Positions 26,207 through 35,885 of a stretch of DNA of 64,000 bases are shown here, one piece after another. Made by a program: the position numbers and the translations under genes. This DNA is from CALJFL01 sp039964455. GTDB taxonomy: Bacteria > Pseudomonadota > Gammaproteobacteria > Pseudomonadales > Halieaceae. The notes under the pieces are model-generated. The model saw only the letters and a program-made list of their open reading frames with translations. It was not told where the DNA came from and ran no database searches. The stretch covers positions 1-64,000 of the forward strand of contig JBDVXK010000012.1 in assembly GCA_039964455.1 (NCBI GenBank). The letters are read 5' to 3'. The stretch's first letter is position 1. The number at the start of each line of letters is the position of its first letter.

Positions 26207-28219
26207 ATGAGCACACCATTACGCACATTACTGCTGCTGACCCTGGTCCTCTCCGCCTGTAAAACCGGCTCGCAAACCAGCGCCAACGAGTCACAGAATG
26301 ACTCGCAGCAGATTGCAGGCTGGCACGAATATGGCGGCCAGAACGCGGCGAAGTTTTCTCCACTTAAGCAGATTAATCGCGGCAACATCGACGAACTGGA
26401 GGTCGCCTGGACTCACAACTCCGGCGATATTGCCGATGGTTCAGGAGAATGGGGCTTCACCTCGCTGCAGGTTACCCCGCTGGTGGTGGCGGATACGCTC
26501 TATTATTGCACGCCATTTGGCCGGGTCTTCGCGCTAGCGGCCGAAACCGGTGAGCAGCGTTGGGTCTTCGATCCCCAGGTAAAAAATAAGCACAGCGGTT
26601 TATATCCGGCGGTGTGTCGAGGCGTCTCCTATTGGCAGACCGATCAGCCTTCAGGCGAGAGCTGCGATGCGCGCATTGTCTATGGCACTCGCGATGCCGA
26701 GCTGATTGCACTGGATGCAAAAACCGGGAAACCCTGCAACGGCTTTGGCGCCAACGGCCGCCTTAGCCTGAAAGAAGGCATAGAGGGCGCTAACAGCTGG
26801 GAATATTATCCAACGTCCCCGCCTTACATTATTAATAACCTGGCCGTTATAGGCGCCACCGTCCCCGACAATGACCGCAAAGATGTGCCCAGCGGCGTAG
26901 TCAGGGCCTTCGATGTTCGCACCGGGAAACTGGCCTGGGCGTGGGAGCCCGTTAGCCGAGAGTATCGCGAACGCCATCAGGATGAGCGTGGTAACACGCT
27001 GTATCACCTGGGATCGCCCAATGTGTGGGCTCCTATATCGGGAGACCCGCAGCGTCAGCTGGTGTTCATCCCTACAGGTAACCCCTCCCCCGATCTTTAC
27101 GGGGGTGACCGGGATGGCATCGACTACTTTGGTTCCTCTGTGATCGCGCTGGATGCGAAAACCGGCGAACTTAACTGGCGATTCCAGACGGTACACCACG
27201 ATGTCTGGGACTACGACGTGGCCTCCCAACCCACCCTCTTCGATATACCCGGGGTAGGTGACGGTCGCCCCGGTGTAGCCCAGGCTACAAAAATGGGCCA
27301 TGTGTTCTTACTGGACAGGGAAACCGGCGAACCCCTCTACCCGGTGATAGAAAAACCTGTTCCTCAGGGCGGTGTAAGTGGGGAAACGCTGTCCCCTACC
27401 CAGCCATTCCCCACGCACCCGCCGCCACTACACCTGCCTGAAAAACTGACAGCCGACGACATGGATGGATTCGTCTGGTTTGATCGCAAGAGTTGCCAAC
27501 GCCGGCTGGCGAGCTATCGCAATGACGGTATCTTTACTCCCCCCAGCCTCGAAGGCAGTGTGCTCTACCCTACAACCACAGGTGGCATTAACTGGGGCGG
27601 CATCACTATCGATCCCGAAGAAGGCATTCTGTATGCCAACCAGATGCACATGGCTGCCGTCGTTCAGCTGCTGCCGCGTGCTGAGTACGATGCACTAAAC
27701 CCCTCCGCAGGCTACCCATTGGAACACTACCCGATGAACGGCAGCCCCTATGGCGTGCGCCGCTTCCCCCTGCTTTCCTCAGTCGGAGCGCCCTGCAACC
27801 CGCGCCCCTGGGGTAGCCTCACTGCAGTAAACCTGAAGTCCGGGGAGGTCCTCTGGCGCCGACCACTGGGGACAACCAAGGGACTGGCGCCCTGGCCCCT
27901 GTGGTTCGAGGCCGGCAGTCCAAACATCGGGGGCGGCCTGGCTACCGCGGGCAAACTCTTTTTTATTGGTGCCAGCAGCGATGGTTACTTCAGGGCCTTT
28001 GATAGTCTCAATGGCGAAGAGCTCTGGCGCCACGCCCTGCCCTATACCGGCAATGCCACACCTATTAGCTACCGGGTCAGTGAATCGGGGCCGCAGTACG
28101 TTGTCATTGCCGCTGGCGGTCACGGCTGGTCCAGCCCTGGAGATGCAATCGTGGCGTTCCGGCTGAAATCCACCGCAGGCCAGACCAGTGATGGCAATGT
28201 TACAATGAGCAGCAATTAA
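26207..28219 (+). CDS. PQQ-dependent dehydrogenase, lipoprotein form
   Basis: A 670-residue quinoprotein of the membrane glucose/quinate dehydrogenase family. It opens with a lipoprotein signal peptide (LVLSAC, Cys18 as the lipidated residue), and the eight-bladed propeller follows, including the characteristic HHDVWDYDVASQPTLFD stretch (about residues 324-340). The five N-terminal membrane helices of GCD-type enzymes are absent, and there is no CxxCH cytochrome domain. The enzyme probably works in the periplasm as a lipid-anchored sugar or polyol oxidase; the substrate cannot be predicted. No PQQ biosynthesis genes lie in the window. Confidence 0.88.
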   Translation: MSTPLRTLLLLTLVLSACKTGSQTSANESQNDSQQIAGWHEYGGQNAAKFSPLKQINRGNIDELEVAWTHNSGDIADGSGEWGFTSLQVTPLVVADTLYYCTPFGRVFALAAETGEQRWVFDPQVKNKHSGLYPAVCRGVSYWQTDQPSGESCDARIVYGTRDAELIALDAKTGKPCNGFGANGRLSLKEGIEGANSWEYYPTSPPYIINNLAVIGATVPDNDRKDVPSGVVRAFDVRTGKLAWAWEPVSREYRERHQDERGNTLYHLGSPNVWAPISGDPQRQLVFIPTGNPSPDLYGGDRDGIDYFGSSVIALDAKTGELNWRFQTVHHDVWDYDVASQPTLFDIPGVGDGRPGVAQATKMGHVFLLDRETGEPLYPVIEKPVPQGGVSGETLSPTQPFPTHPPPLHLPEKLTADDMDGFVWFDRKSCQRRLASYRNDGIFTPPSLEGSVLYPTTTGGINWGGITIDPEEGILYANQMHMAAVVQLLPRAEYDALNPSAGYPLEHYPMNGSPYGVRRFPLLSSVGAPCNPRPWGSLTAVNLKSGEVLWRRPLGTTKGLAPWPLWFEAGSPNIGGGLATAGKLFFIGASSDGYFRAFDSLNGEELWRHALPYTGNATPISYRVSESGPQYVVIAAGGHGWSSPGDAIVAFRLKSTAGQTSDGNVTMSSN

Positions 28220-28252
28220 CCAACTCAGGACCCAGCCACCGCTGGACTTTAT

Positions 28253-30475
28253 TTGAATAAATTGTTGCATCCGCTGTTCGGGTATCCGGTCGCCGCAGCC
28301 GACTTCCTGCAAGCCCTGGTTCATACGCCCGGCTGGCTGGGCAATGACTGGGTCCCTGCTGCGCACTCCATTCCGACTGACTTTCTGGGCGTCAATGTCG
28401 CGCCTGCCGACAACCCAGATATAGACGACTTCATCCTGCAGCAGCTCGCAGGCTTGGGCCTGACTCAACTGCGTATGGACTTCAGTTACGACAGTATCGA
28501 GGGCCCCGCGCAACGTTTACTCGAGCGCCTGCTTGACGAGGGCTATCAGGTTCTTCTGGATGTTTTTCCACCGCTCACAGAGGCTGAAGAGCTGGCGGAG
28601 GACCCCGATGCACAGCTGCGCTGGGAACAGTTTCTCGATACGGTGTTCCAACGCTACGGTCAGCGCATAGCACTGTTTGAAATAGGCAACACACCCAATC
28701 GCGGTCGCTGGTCGGGGTTTAGCGGCCGCACCTTTCTGGTGGCCTGGGAGACCGCCCTGCGGTGCGCCGACAAGGCCCAGGTCAAGGTAGCCGGGCCCAA
28801 TGTGTCTGACTTCGAGCCGCTGTACAACGCCGCATTTCTTTCCTTTATCCAACGTCTGGGCCATGCACCCGAGGTGCACACCGACAACCTTTTTGTCGAG
28901 CGGGTTATTGAGCCGGAGGCATTCGACCACAGGGTTCTGGGCCGCGCGGCCACCTCACTCCTGAAACTCAACCTGATTAAGAAAGCCCGAGTATTGAAGC
29001 AGTTAGGCGAACAGCGCGGCTGCGGCGAACTGGTCTGCACCTATACCTGCTGGACCAGCAAGCGCGCTGCCCGTCGCTCGCCCTGGCCGGCGCAAAAGCA
29101 GGCCGACTACATGCTGCGCTATCTGGTTTTGGCTGCCAGTAGTGGCGCCCTGCGCAGGGTTTACTGGGGTCCGTTGATCTGCAACCGCGACGGCTTGATC
29201 GATGATGCCTGCCCCGACTATCCCGTCATCGACCAGGTAACCTATTATCAACGGGTACGCGGCAAGGCCGAGGACTTCAGCCTGACGCCTGCGTTTCATA
29301 CTTTGGCCAATACAGCCAATGTGCTGCAGGGCAAGCAACTCACGCCCCTGATCCACCAACCCGAAGGCCTGAGCATATTCAAGCTGACCGGCGCTGAGGA
29401 TGCTATTACCTACATTCTCTGGTGCCGGGATGGCCAGAGCCACTCTCTCAAAGATCTGTTCAAGGAGTCTGAGCTGTTGTCGGCAAGCTTCAGGGACAGT
29501 AGTGGCGCCTCATTGCCGCCCCAGGCGGCTGTGGGTGAGAGGCCCATATTTCTGGACTTCCCGGTACGCCCGACAGAGCCCACTATAGCGCCGGTGATCA
29601 AGGCCGTTGTGCATCTGGCGACACCTGGCCAGCAGTCGATACCAGTGGCTGAACCCGGCTGGAAAGGGGCGCTTATGCTACGCAGGCAGGAGCAACTCAC
29701 TGACCTCGCTGCCGTTCAGGACCTGTCAGCGCAGGTCATCCCGAAACTGCCTGAGCTGCGGATTTTGCGTGATGCGCGTAATCGCCTCTGGAATGTTGCC
29801 GACCCCCGAGACGCTGACCGGGAAATCACGGTCAAGCTGAATCGCGTCAGCGGTTTCAAACGTTTCACCTACCGCTTCCGTCCCAGTAAGGGCCGGCGCC
29901 ACTGGAACAACGCCTGCAGCATGCTGGGTCGCGGGATTGCGACACCCTTACCAGTCGGCTTTTGGGAGCAGCCAGAGTTATCCGGTATTCGCGACTCCTG
30001 GTACCTGTGCGAATACATTCCAGACAGCTTCTCCGCCAGGGAAGTGTACGCCGCCTTCCGGGATGGCGCTGACAGCTACCACGGCCTGGACAAGGCCGCC
30101 TGGTTTGACCTGCTCAGCGGCTTTGTTTGCCAGATGCACAACCGGCAGATTCAGCACAGGGACTTGTCTTCCGGCAATCTGTTAATTGCCCACAACGAGG
30201 CCGGCGAAATAGTACCCATGGTTATCGACATAGGGCGAGCCTGGGTCTGGCGCGGGCCCGGCTCTCGCCTGCGAGAGCGGCATCGCCTGCAGGATCTGAT
30301 GCGGATAGCCTACAAACTGAGCTGGGATGATCGCAGCGCCTTCATGGCAGCCTACGAGCGCCACTTCGGCCGCAATTTCAGTCCACTGTGGCGTCTGCCC
30401 TTCCATTACTACGACAACAAGCAGCGGTTTAAAAAGGCACTTAAAGGCAAACGGAAAAAACGAAGCAAACAGTGA
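28253..30475 (+). CDS. Fusion of a glycosidase-like barrel and a Kdo/WaaP-type kinase domain
   Basis: A 740-residue protein with no signal peptide. The N-terminal half (about 40-370) resembles a clan GH-A TIM-barrel glycosidase: FEIGNTPN (143-150) stands where the acid/base FExWNEPN is expected, with Thr147 instead of Glu, and TYTCW (263-267) stands where the nucleophile TExGW strand would be, with Tyr264. The C-terminal part (about 540-740) looks like the lipopolysaccharide core kinase family, with HRDLSSGNLLI near 635 and the metal-binding VIDIGRAW near 656. It ends in a basic tail. Start is TTG after GGA. The function is unknown; a role in envelope polysaccharide modification is inference. 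Confidence 0.65.
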   Translation: MNKLLHPLFGYPVAAADFLQALVHTPGWLGNDWVPAAHSIPTDFLGVNVAPADNPDIDDFILQQLAGLGLTQLRMDFSYDSIEGPAQRLLERLLDEGYQVLLDVFPPLTEAEELAEDPDAQLRWEQFLDTVFQRYGQRIALFEIGNTPNRGRWSGFSGRTFLVAWETALRCADKAQVKVAGPNVSDFEPLYNAAFLSFIQRLGHAPEVHTDNLFVERVIEPEAFDHRVLGRAATSLLKLNLIKKARVLKQLGEQRGCGELVCTYTCWTSKRAARRSPWPAQKQADYMLRYLVLAASSGALRRVYWGPLICNRDGLIDDACPDYPVIDQVTYYQRVRGKAEDFSLTPAFHTLANTANVLQGKQLTPLIHQPEGLSIFKLTGAEDAITYILWCRDGQSHSLKDLFKESELLSASFRDSSGASLPPQAAVGERPIFLDFPVRPTEPTIAPVIKAVVHLATPGQQSIPVAEPGWKGALMLRRQEQLTDLAAVQDLSAQVIPKLPELRILRDARNRLWNVADPRDADREITVKLNRVSGFKRFTYRFRPSKGRRHWNNACSMLGRGIATPLPVGFWEQPELSGIRDSWYLCEYIPDSFSAREVYAAFRDGADSYHGLDKAAWFDLLSGFVCQMHNRQIQHRDLSSGNLLIAHNEAGEIVPMVIDIGRAWVWRGPGSRLRERHRLQDLMRIAYKLSWDDRSAFMAAYERHFGRNFSPLWRLPFHYYDNKQRFKKALKGKRKKRSKQ

Positions 30476-30595
30476 CCCATCAGGGTGTGTGGTGCTTGTC
30501 GGCTCTTTACTTCAAGGTATACTGACCGGCCTGAGTCCTAGGACTAAAAGAGCGCCGCAGCCAGCAATCTGCGGGGCTACAACGCACGAGAGCTG

Positions 30596-30964
30596 ATGGC
30601 CGAACAGCACCCACATTCGAATGCCCTGCCCGCCTCGCTAGAGGTCGATCACGCGGTGCGCGTCGCTGGCCAGCTTTCTCTGCTCAGCCCGGACAAACTG
30701 AGCCTGGTGCCAAGCGATTCCAGCCTGGAGGGCGCAGCCAATCGCATGCGCCTGATCGAAGGTGCCCAAATCAACCTCAGCTGCGATCAGTTGATGGGCG
30801 ATAGCGGCGCGCCGGTATCGTTTCAGGTTGTGGTAGCTAGCAATTCCGAGCAGGGCATCGAACTTCGCGTTACCGACAGCAATAACGCCGAAACACGGCG
30901 CTGCCTTGCCGCGCTGGCACCCGGTGACCAGCAAGCAGCGCCCGACGCCGAACTACCCGAGTAA
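30596..30964 (+). CDS. Hypothetical protein coupled to the GGDEF-EAL gene
   Basis: A 122-residue soluble protein that I do not recognise. It has no signal peptide or membrane segment and a fairly acidic, polar composition. The central part (about 40-95) alternates hydrophobic and polar residues in a way that suggests beta strands, as in small PilZ-like barrels, but the RxxxR and DxSxxG signature of PilZ is not present. The ATG follows GAGAGC. Its TAA stop is followed at once by the TTG start of the 1201-residue c-di-GMP protein, so the two are almost certainly translated together. Confidence 0.7.
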   Translation: MAEQHPHSNALPASLEVDHAVRVAGQLSLLSPDKLSLVPSDSSLEGAANRMRLIEGAQINLSCDQLMGDSGAPVSFQVVVASNSEQGIELRVTDSNNAETRRCLAALAPGDQQAAPDAELPE

Positions 30965-33900
30965 TTGCCACCGCGCTTTTCTGACGTAGAACGTGCGGGG
31001 ATTTTGCAACGACTGCAGGCACAAAGCCTCACACTGCTTGATGAGCGCCTGCAGGTTTTCATCATGCACCTGGCGGATCACTTGTTTGACCTGTCTGCCT
31101 CAGGCCAGCAAAGCTCATCAGGCCACAATGTGTACTACGAGGCACTGAACGAGATAAAACGTAACGGCCGTCAACTTATCGATAATTTTATTGCCGACAT
31201 CGATAGCTTGTACGACGACCTGACGCCAAACCGTCGCTCCCGTCACGAATGGCAAAAGCGGGCTGACGGGTCTCTGGATCTCGTCGATATCAACGAATTC
31301 GAGGACATTCTGGCGGTTGATCGCATGATCAGCATAGGCCAGGAGCTACATCAGGTCGCGCTGGAGGCCCTGGTGATCCGCATCGCGACGCTGATCGATG
31401 CCGATCCGCTAAGTGTGCGCCTTCCCGTGCATGTAGAAGAACTTTGCCGGATCTTCAAACAAGCCGTAGACGGACAGAAAATACCGCAAGCCGCGATCCC
31501 CGAAATTTTTAACTATTTTGTGAACGAATTCGTGCGCGAGCTGGACAGCTACTACAACCCACTGAATGCTGGAATGGCACAGCAGGGTATTCGTCCGCAA
31601 ATCGAAGAAGAAATTATCAACAAAGGCTCACTGCTCAAGCAGGCGGAAATCAATCGCAGTAAGCCTGAGAAACCAATACCGCCGCGTGAGGAACCTGCAC
31701 GTGTACCGGCACCCCCACCGGAACAGACTCCGGCCGAGGTAGCGGCTGCCAAAGAACCCGCGCGACAACCAGCTGCCGACCCGGATTCATCCAAGCCCCG
31801 ACGCATGGTCGACGAGGTGGTGGACGGCGTTGTTGAGAAAATTGCCGAGCGCCTGAATCCCGACAACCTGTATCGCTCAGTCATCGACGCCCTCAACTTC
31901 AAGCGAGAAACAGAAGGCCGGGGCGCCGGACAGGCCGACGGCGCAGATACCTCTTCTGGCGGCGATGCCAATCTCGCCGATCCGCAGGCAATTGCCACCG
32001 CATTGGGCGCCTTGCAACGCAACGCCGAGGTCCGCAATGAAGTACAACAAGCTGCCTCCCTGCGAGAGTATCTGGCCGCCAATAGCGGCCAGATAGGTGG
32101 GCTGGAAGGCACCACGGGGCTCAGCGACGACAGCCTCAACCAACTCGACCTGGTCGACAACCTGTTCGGCACCATCAGGTCGCAACTCGACGTCAGCACG
32201 GAGCTGAAACCAACTCTGGAAAACCTGCAAATCCCCTTGGCGAAACTGGCATTGATGGAGCCGCGGTTTTTCCTTGATCGTGGCCACGCGGCGCGCTCCG
32301 TTGTCGACAAGTTGTCCAAATTGGCCAGCACCGCCAACTTCCCAAATCGCGCACTGGAAGGTCGAGTGGGCGAAATCGTCGAGCAAATCGTCGAAGAGTA
32401 CGATGAGGACAGCACTGTCTTCGATAACGCTCTGGGCAAGATAGACAAGCTTGCTGAGCAGCAACAACGAGCCCACTCTCGCAACGTTGAACGGGTTGTG
32501 CGCACTCAGGAGGGCCAGGAAAAACTGACCCAGTCCAGGAGCGCCGTGGAGGAACTCGTGGGGGCTTACATAACGCCGCCCGAGGCCCCAAAGGTTCTGA
32601 AGGAACTGGTCGAAAGCGGCTGGCGTGACCTGATGGTACTCACACACGTCAAGGAAGGGCCGGAGAGCAGCAGCTGGCAGGAGCAGACCAAGACACTGGA
32701 GTTGGTAGCGCAGTGGTTAAGGGAACAGCAACTGGGTGATGTTGATAGCGACACCCAAATGCAGCGCGGACTGGAAGCCGCCCCATTGATCGACATGATT
32801 CGCCAACAGATCAGCTCGGCGCTACCGGCGAACGTTGCACACGAAGCCGTCCTCGATGAGTTGCAGGAAACTATCGCCGGGAATCATGAGGTTTCAACCA
32901 CCGCAATTCCACGACCAGCGCCGGTTGTCACGGCAGAACAACGCCGCGCCCGCATAAATGAGTTGCCCAGACTGCGCCGCTGGGTCAAGCGGGTTGAAGA
33001 GATTGAAACCGGTAGTTGGCTCAACTATCGCGACAAGCAGGGCAAAAAGCAGCGGATGCAACTGGCCTGGGTCAACGCCGATCGCGACCGCTTTATTTTC
33101 GTCAATGAGCGCGGCCAGAAAAACGCTGAAATGACCAACGTACAGTTGGCCAGGCACCTCGCGCGCGGAGCCAAGCCCCCCGCTCCTGCCGACGAAATGT
33201 CGGTGGTCGACGAAAGCATGTACGGTACCCTGGAACACGTACAGAAAACGCTGAGCTTTGAGCGCAATCACGACGAGCTAACCAAGCTCATTAATCGCGA
33301 TACGTTTCTGGAACAGATGCGGCGCACACTGCGACACGCCCAGCGCAAGTCGTCACAACACGCCATACTGTTCATCAATATCGACCGCTTCAGCCTGGTC
33401 AATGAAGTCTATGACAAGGTCAATGGCGACCTTGTATTACTTGAATTTGCCAAGTTGTTGTCGCAACTCCATGGCAAAAAAACCTCATCGGCACGTATTG
33501 GCGACGACGAGTTCGGCATTCTGCTGGTTGACCGCAGCATGGAAAAAGCCAGCGAATTTGCCGAAAAAGTCAGGGCAGATATCGAAGCCAGCAGTATTGA
33601 AATAGAGAACGAAAAGGTCAGCTTTACCGTGTCTATCGGTGTTGCACCACTGACAGAAAGCAGCGCCGGTGTGGAAGAGGTACTCGCTTCAGCTCGCGGC
33701 GCGATGCAGGTCGCCAAGGACAAGGGCAGAAACCGGGTGGTCGAGTATACGCAGGACCAGGCCCAACTACTGCAGCACAAGCAGGACCTCAAACAGAGCA
33801 GGCTGGACCTAGAGGAAGCGCTGGCCACTGATCGTTTTGTATTGCGCGCCCAGCCTATCGTTCAAAGTACTGTCGTGAGCGGCGAGGAAGTGTCGGCGCA

Positions 33901-34570
33901 CTATGAGCTGTTACTGGGGCTAAGCAACCCCGACGGGACATTGGGTTCTCCGGAAGACTTCATCGCCTCGGCAGAACGCTATGGCTTTATGAGTCTGGTG
34001 GATCGCTGGGTGGTAAAAGAGGCGTTCAGCTGGATAAGCAGTTTGATGGATGCGCAGAAGATCGTGCCCAATCTGGCGATCAACCTGTCCGGCACGAGCG
34101 TCACTGACGATGCATTCATGGATTACCTGCTTGAGCAGATCTCCGAATTTGGCGTTGGCACCAGCAAATTGTGTTTTGAAATCACTGAAACCGGCACTAT
34201 TTCAAATCTGGTCAAGGCAGCTGACTTCGTTCGCACCTTTAGAAATATTGGCTGCAAGTTTTCGATCGACGACTTCGGCACCGGGCTTGCCAGCCACAAC
34301 TATCTGCGTGAACTGCCTGTTGATTACGTGAAGATAGACGGCACTTTCATCACTAATATTCATCGCAACCGCAATGACTTTGCGATGGCTCGTTCGATCA
34401 ATGACCTCGCTCATTTTCTCGGCCAGCAAACCATAGCCGAGTCGGTGGAAAACGAGGAGATTATTGCACAGCTGCGCACCATTGGTGTCGACTATCTGCA
34501 GGGCTGGGGTGTTGGCAGACCCAAGCTGCTGAAAGAAGTCGCTGCAGAACTATCCAGTATCGAGAAGTAG
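30965..34570 (+). CDS. DUF1631-GGDEF-EAL protein with degenerate motifs
   Basis: A 1201-residue cytoplasmic protein. The N-terminal part (about 1-750) is of the DUF1631 type, with a Pro-rich linker near 240-280. A GGDEF domain follows (about 768-920) whose signature reads GDDEF (846-850), with no RxxD inhibitory site. The EAL domain (about 945-1195) reads ELL at 981-983 but keeps DDFGTG (1102-1107) and AESVE. Cyclase activity is doubtful, phosphodiesterase activity possible. Proteins of this kind are often c-di-GMP effectors for motility or surface attachment. It begins at a TTG directly after the preceding stop codon. Confidence 0.88.
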   Translation: MPPRFSDVERAGILQRLQAQSLTLLDERLQVFIMHLADHLFDLSASGQQSSSGHNVYYEALNEIKRNGRQLIDNFIADIDSLYDDLTPNRRSRHEWQKRADGSLDLVDINEFEDILAVDRMISIGQELHQVALEALVIRIATLIDADPLSVRLPVHVEELCRIFKQAVDGQKIPQAAIPEIFNYFVNEFVRELDSYYNPLNAGMAQQGIRPQIEEEIINKGSLLKQAEINRSKPEKPIPPREEPARVPAPPPEQTPAEVAAAKEPARQPAADPDSSKPRRMVDEVVDGVVEKIAERLNPDNLYRSVIDALNFKRETEGRGAGQADGADTSSGGDANLADPQAIATALGALQRNAEVRNEVQQAASLREYLAANSGQIGGLEGTTGLSDDSLNQLDLVDNLFGTIRSQLDVSTELKPTLENLQIPLAKLALMEPRFFLDRGHAARSVVDKLSKLASTANFPNRALEGRVGEIVEQIVEEYDEDSTVFDNALGKIDKLAEQQQRAHSRNVERVVRTQEGQEKLTQSRSAVEELVGAYITPPEAPKVLKELVESGWRDLMVLTHVKEGPESSSWQEQTKTLELVAQWLREQQLGDVDSDTQMQRGLEAAPLIDMIRQQISSALPANVAHEAVLDELQETIAGNHEVSTTAIPRPAPVVTAEQRRARINELPRLRRWVKRVEEIETGSWLNYRDKQGKKQRMQLAWVNADRDRFIFVNERGQKNAEMTNVQLARHLARGAKPPAPADEMSVVDESMYGTLEHVQKTLSFERNHDELTKLINRDTFLEQMRRTLRHAQRKSSQHAILFINIDRFSLVNEVYDKVNGDLVLLEFAKLLSQLHGKKTSSARIGDDEFGILLVDRSMEKASEFAEKVRADIEASSIEIENEKVSFTVSIGVAPLTESSAGVEEVLASARGAMQVAKDKGRNRVVEYTQDQAQLLQHKQDLKQSRLDLEEALATDRFVLRAQPIVQSTVVSGEEVSAHYELLLGLSNPDGTLGSPEDFIASAERYGFMSLVDRWVVKEAFSWISSLMDAQKIVPNLAINLSGTSVTDDAFMDYLLEQISEFGVGTSKLCFEITETGTISNLVKAADFVRTFRNIGCKFSIDDFGTGLASHNYLRELPVDYVKIDGTFITNIHRNRNDFAMARSINDLAHFLGQQTIAESVENEEIIAQLRTIGVDYLQGWGVGRPKLLKEVAAELSSIEK

Positions 34571-34592
34571 CAGCATTGCTTACGGCCGCGGC

Positions 34593-35768
34593 ATGAGCAA
34601 CGAAAATAGCGAGCAGCAGGCTTACGACCACCTGATTGGCCTTATCTATGAGGGCTCGCTGGAACAAAAACCCTGGCAAAGCGCCCTGCCACTGCTGCGA
34701 GAAATATTCGATGCACAGGTAGTCTCCCTGGTATTGCGTCCTCCTGCAGAGGGCGATCAGGGCGTGATCCTCAACAGCCTCAGACCGGATACCCAAACTG
34801 CTGTGCAGCAATCGGATTCGGGTGATCCCAGCGACTGGGAACTGACTGCTTACCGGGAACAGTTCTTTTCGCTGGACCCGTTTGTCAATCTACCCAGCGA
34901 CAAGGTCATCAGCCTCGAAGATCTGCTGCCCGACTCCGAGTTAGTGATCTCAGACTATTACCTGCAGTACCTGCAGCCGATTGGGCTTTTTCGGATACTC
35001 GGGGTTGATACACAGGAGCCTGGCGGCATGCTGGCCAGACTGCGTATTTCCCGCAGGCGGGAGGAGCCGCGCTTTGACGAGCAGGACAGACAGCGCCTGG
35101 CCAGGATTACCCCGCATCTTCGCCGCGCTATCCAGATATTCGCAACCCTGAGCCGAACAACCTCAGAGCGGGATATTTACGCCGACGCGGTAGACCAACT
35201 GGCTGTGGCAACAATTATTCTTGATGAGCAGGGCCGTGTTCTCAATACCAATGCCGTGGCGAGAACGGTGCTCGAGGACGCCGGCGGTTTGACCATTCGC
35301 GCCAAACATCTGCACATCGAGGGCCGCGATATAAACCGCGAACTACAGAAGGCAGTCGATCAGGTTATTGAGGCCCAGCATCGCGGCGAAACTTCTTTGG
35401 TGCGAGCGCTACGGGTACCGCGTGAATCAGGCCGCGCTGATCTGGGCCTGGTGTTACGCCCCGTATCAACGGGCGAATGGAATGAAGGACAATCCAGCCC
35501 CTGTGTAGCGGTGTTTATCAGCGACCCTGATCACCGTGAGACGGCGTCACAACAAACTCTGGCAGAACTTTTCGATCTCACGCCGGCGGAAGCCAATGTA
35601 GCGATCCTCTTGTCTCGGGGCCTGAGCCTCGCGGAAGTCTCTGAAGCACAGAATATCTCCCAACATACCGCCCGGGCTCAACTGAAATCGATTTTTGCCA
35701 AAACCGATGTATCCCGGCAGGCCGAACTGGTGCGGCTTGTTCTCAAGAGTGTCGCCTCCCTGGGCTGA
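34593..35768 (+). CDS. LuxR-type transcriptional regulator
   Basis: A 391-residue protein with a C-terminal LuxR-type helix-turn-helix (about 325-385), recognisable from LTPAEANVAILLSRGLSLAEVSEAQNIS followed by the recognition helix HTARAQLKSIFAKTD. The N-terminal 300 residues hold sensory regions of GAF/PAS type by general appearance; no autoinducer-binding residues were recognised and there is no receiver domain. It lies 22 bp after the DUF1631-GGDEF-EAL gene, so it may control or share its operon. The signal and targets are unknown. Confidence 0.85.
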   Translation: MSNENSEQQAYDHLIGLIYEGSLEQKPWQSALPLLREIFDAQVVSLVLRPPAEGDQGVILNSLRPDTQTAVQQSDSGDPSDWELTAYREQFFSLDPFVNLPSDKVISLEDLLPDSELVISDYYLQYLQPIGLFRILGVDTQEPGGMLARLRISRRREEPRFDEQDRQRLARITPHLRRAIQIFATLSRTTSERDIYADAVDQLAVATIILDEQGRVLNTNAVARTVLEDAGGLTIRAKHLHIEGRDINRELQKAVDQVIEAQHRGETSLVRALRVPRESGRADLGLVLRPVSTGEWNEGQSSPCVAVFISDPDHRETASQQTLAELFDLTPAEANVAILLSRGLSLAEVSEAQNISQHTARAQLKSIFAKTDVSRQAELVRLVLKSVASLG

Positions 35769-35782
35769 TCGAACTGCCCGGC

Positions 35783-35796
35783 TTGATCCACATCAA
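35783..35796 (+). promoter_or_regulatory. Perfect Anr/FNR box upstream of hemN
   Basis: TTGAT-CCAC-ATCAA matches the FNR/Anr consensus at all ten defined positions. An extended -10 (TG-C-TAAGCT, hexamer at 35819-35824) begins 22 bp after the box, which centres the site near -41.5 from a predicted start around 35831. That is the class II activator geometry. Confidence 0.85.
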
Positions 35797-35885
35797 CACG
35801 GCAGCGCCGAGCGCTTGCTAAGCTGCGGCCATGTTTGACTATTCCTTGAAAAAACTTGATGTATAGCATCGAAAAAACAGAAGCA

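Noticed and set aside
31552..32647. Long overlapping minus-strand frames in the DUF1631-GGDEF-EAL gene
   Set aside because: Low-complexity products (Ser/Arg-rich) that mirror the acidic coding strand.
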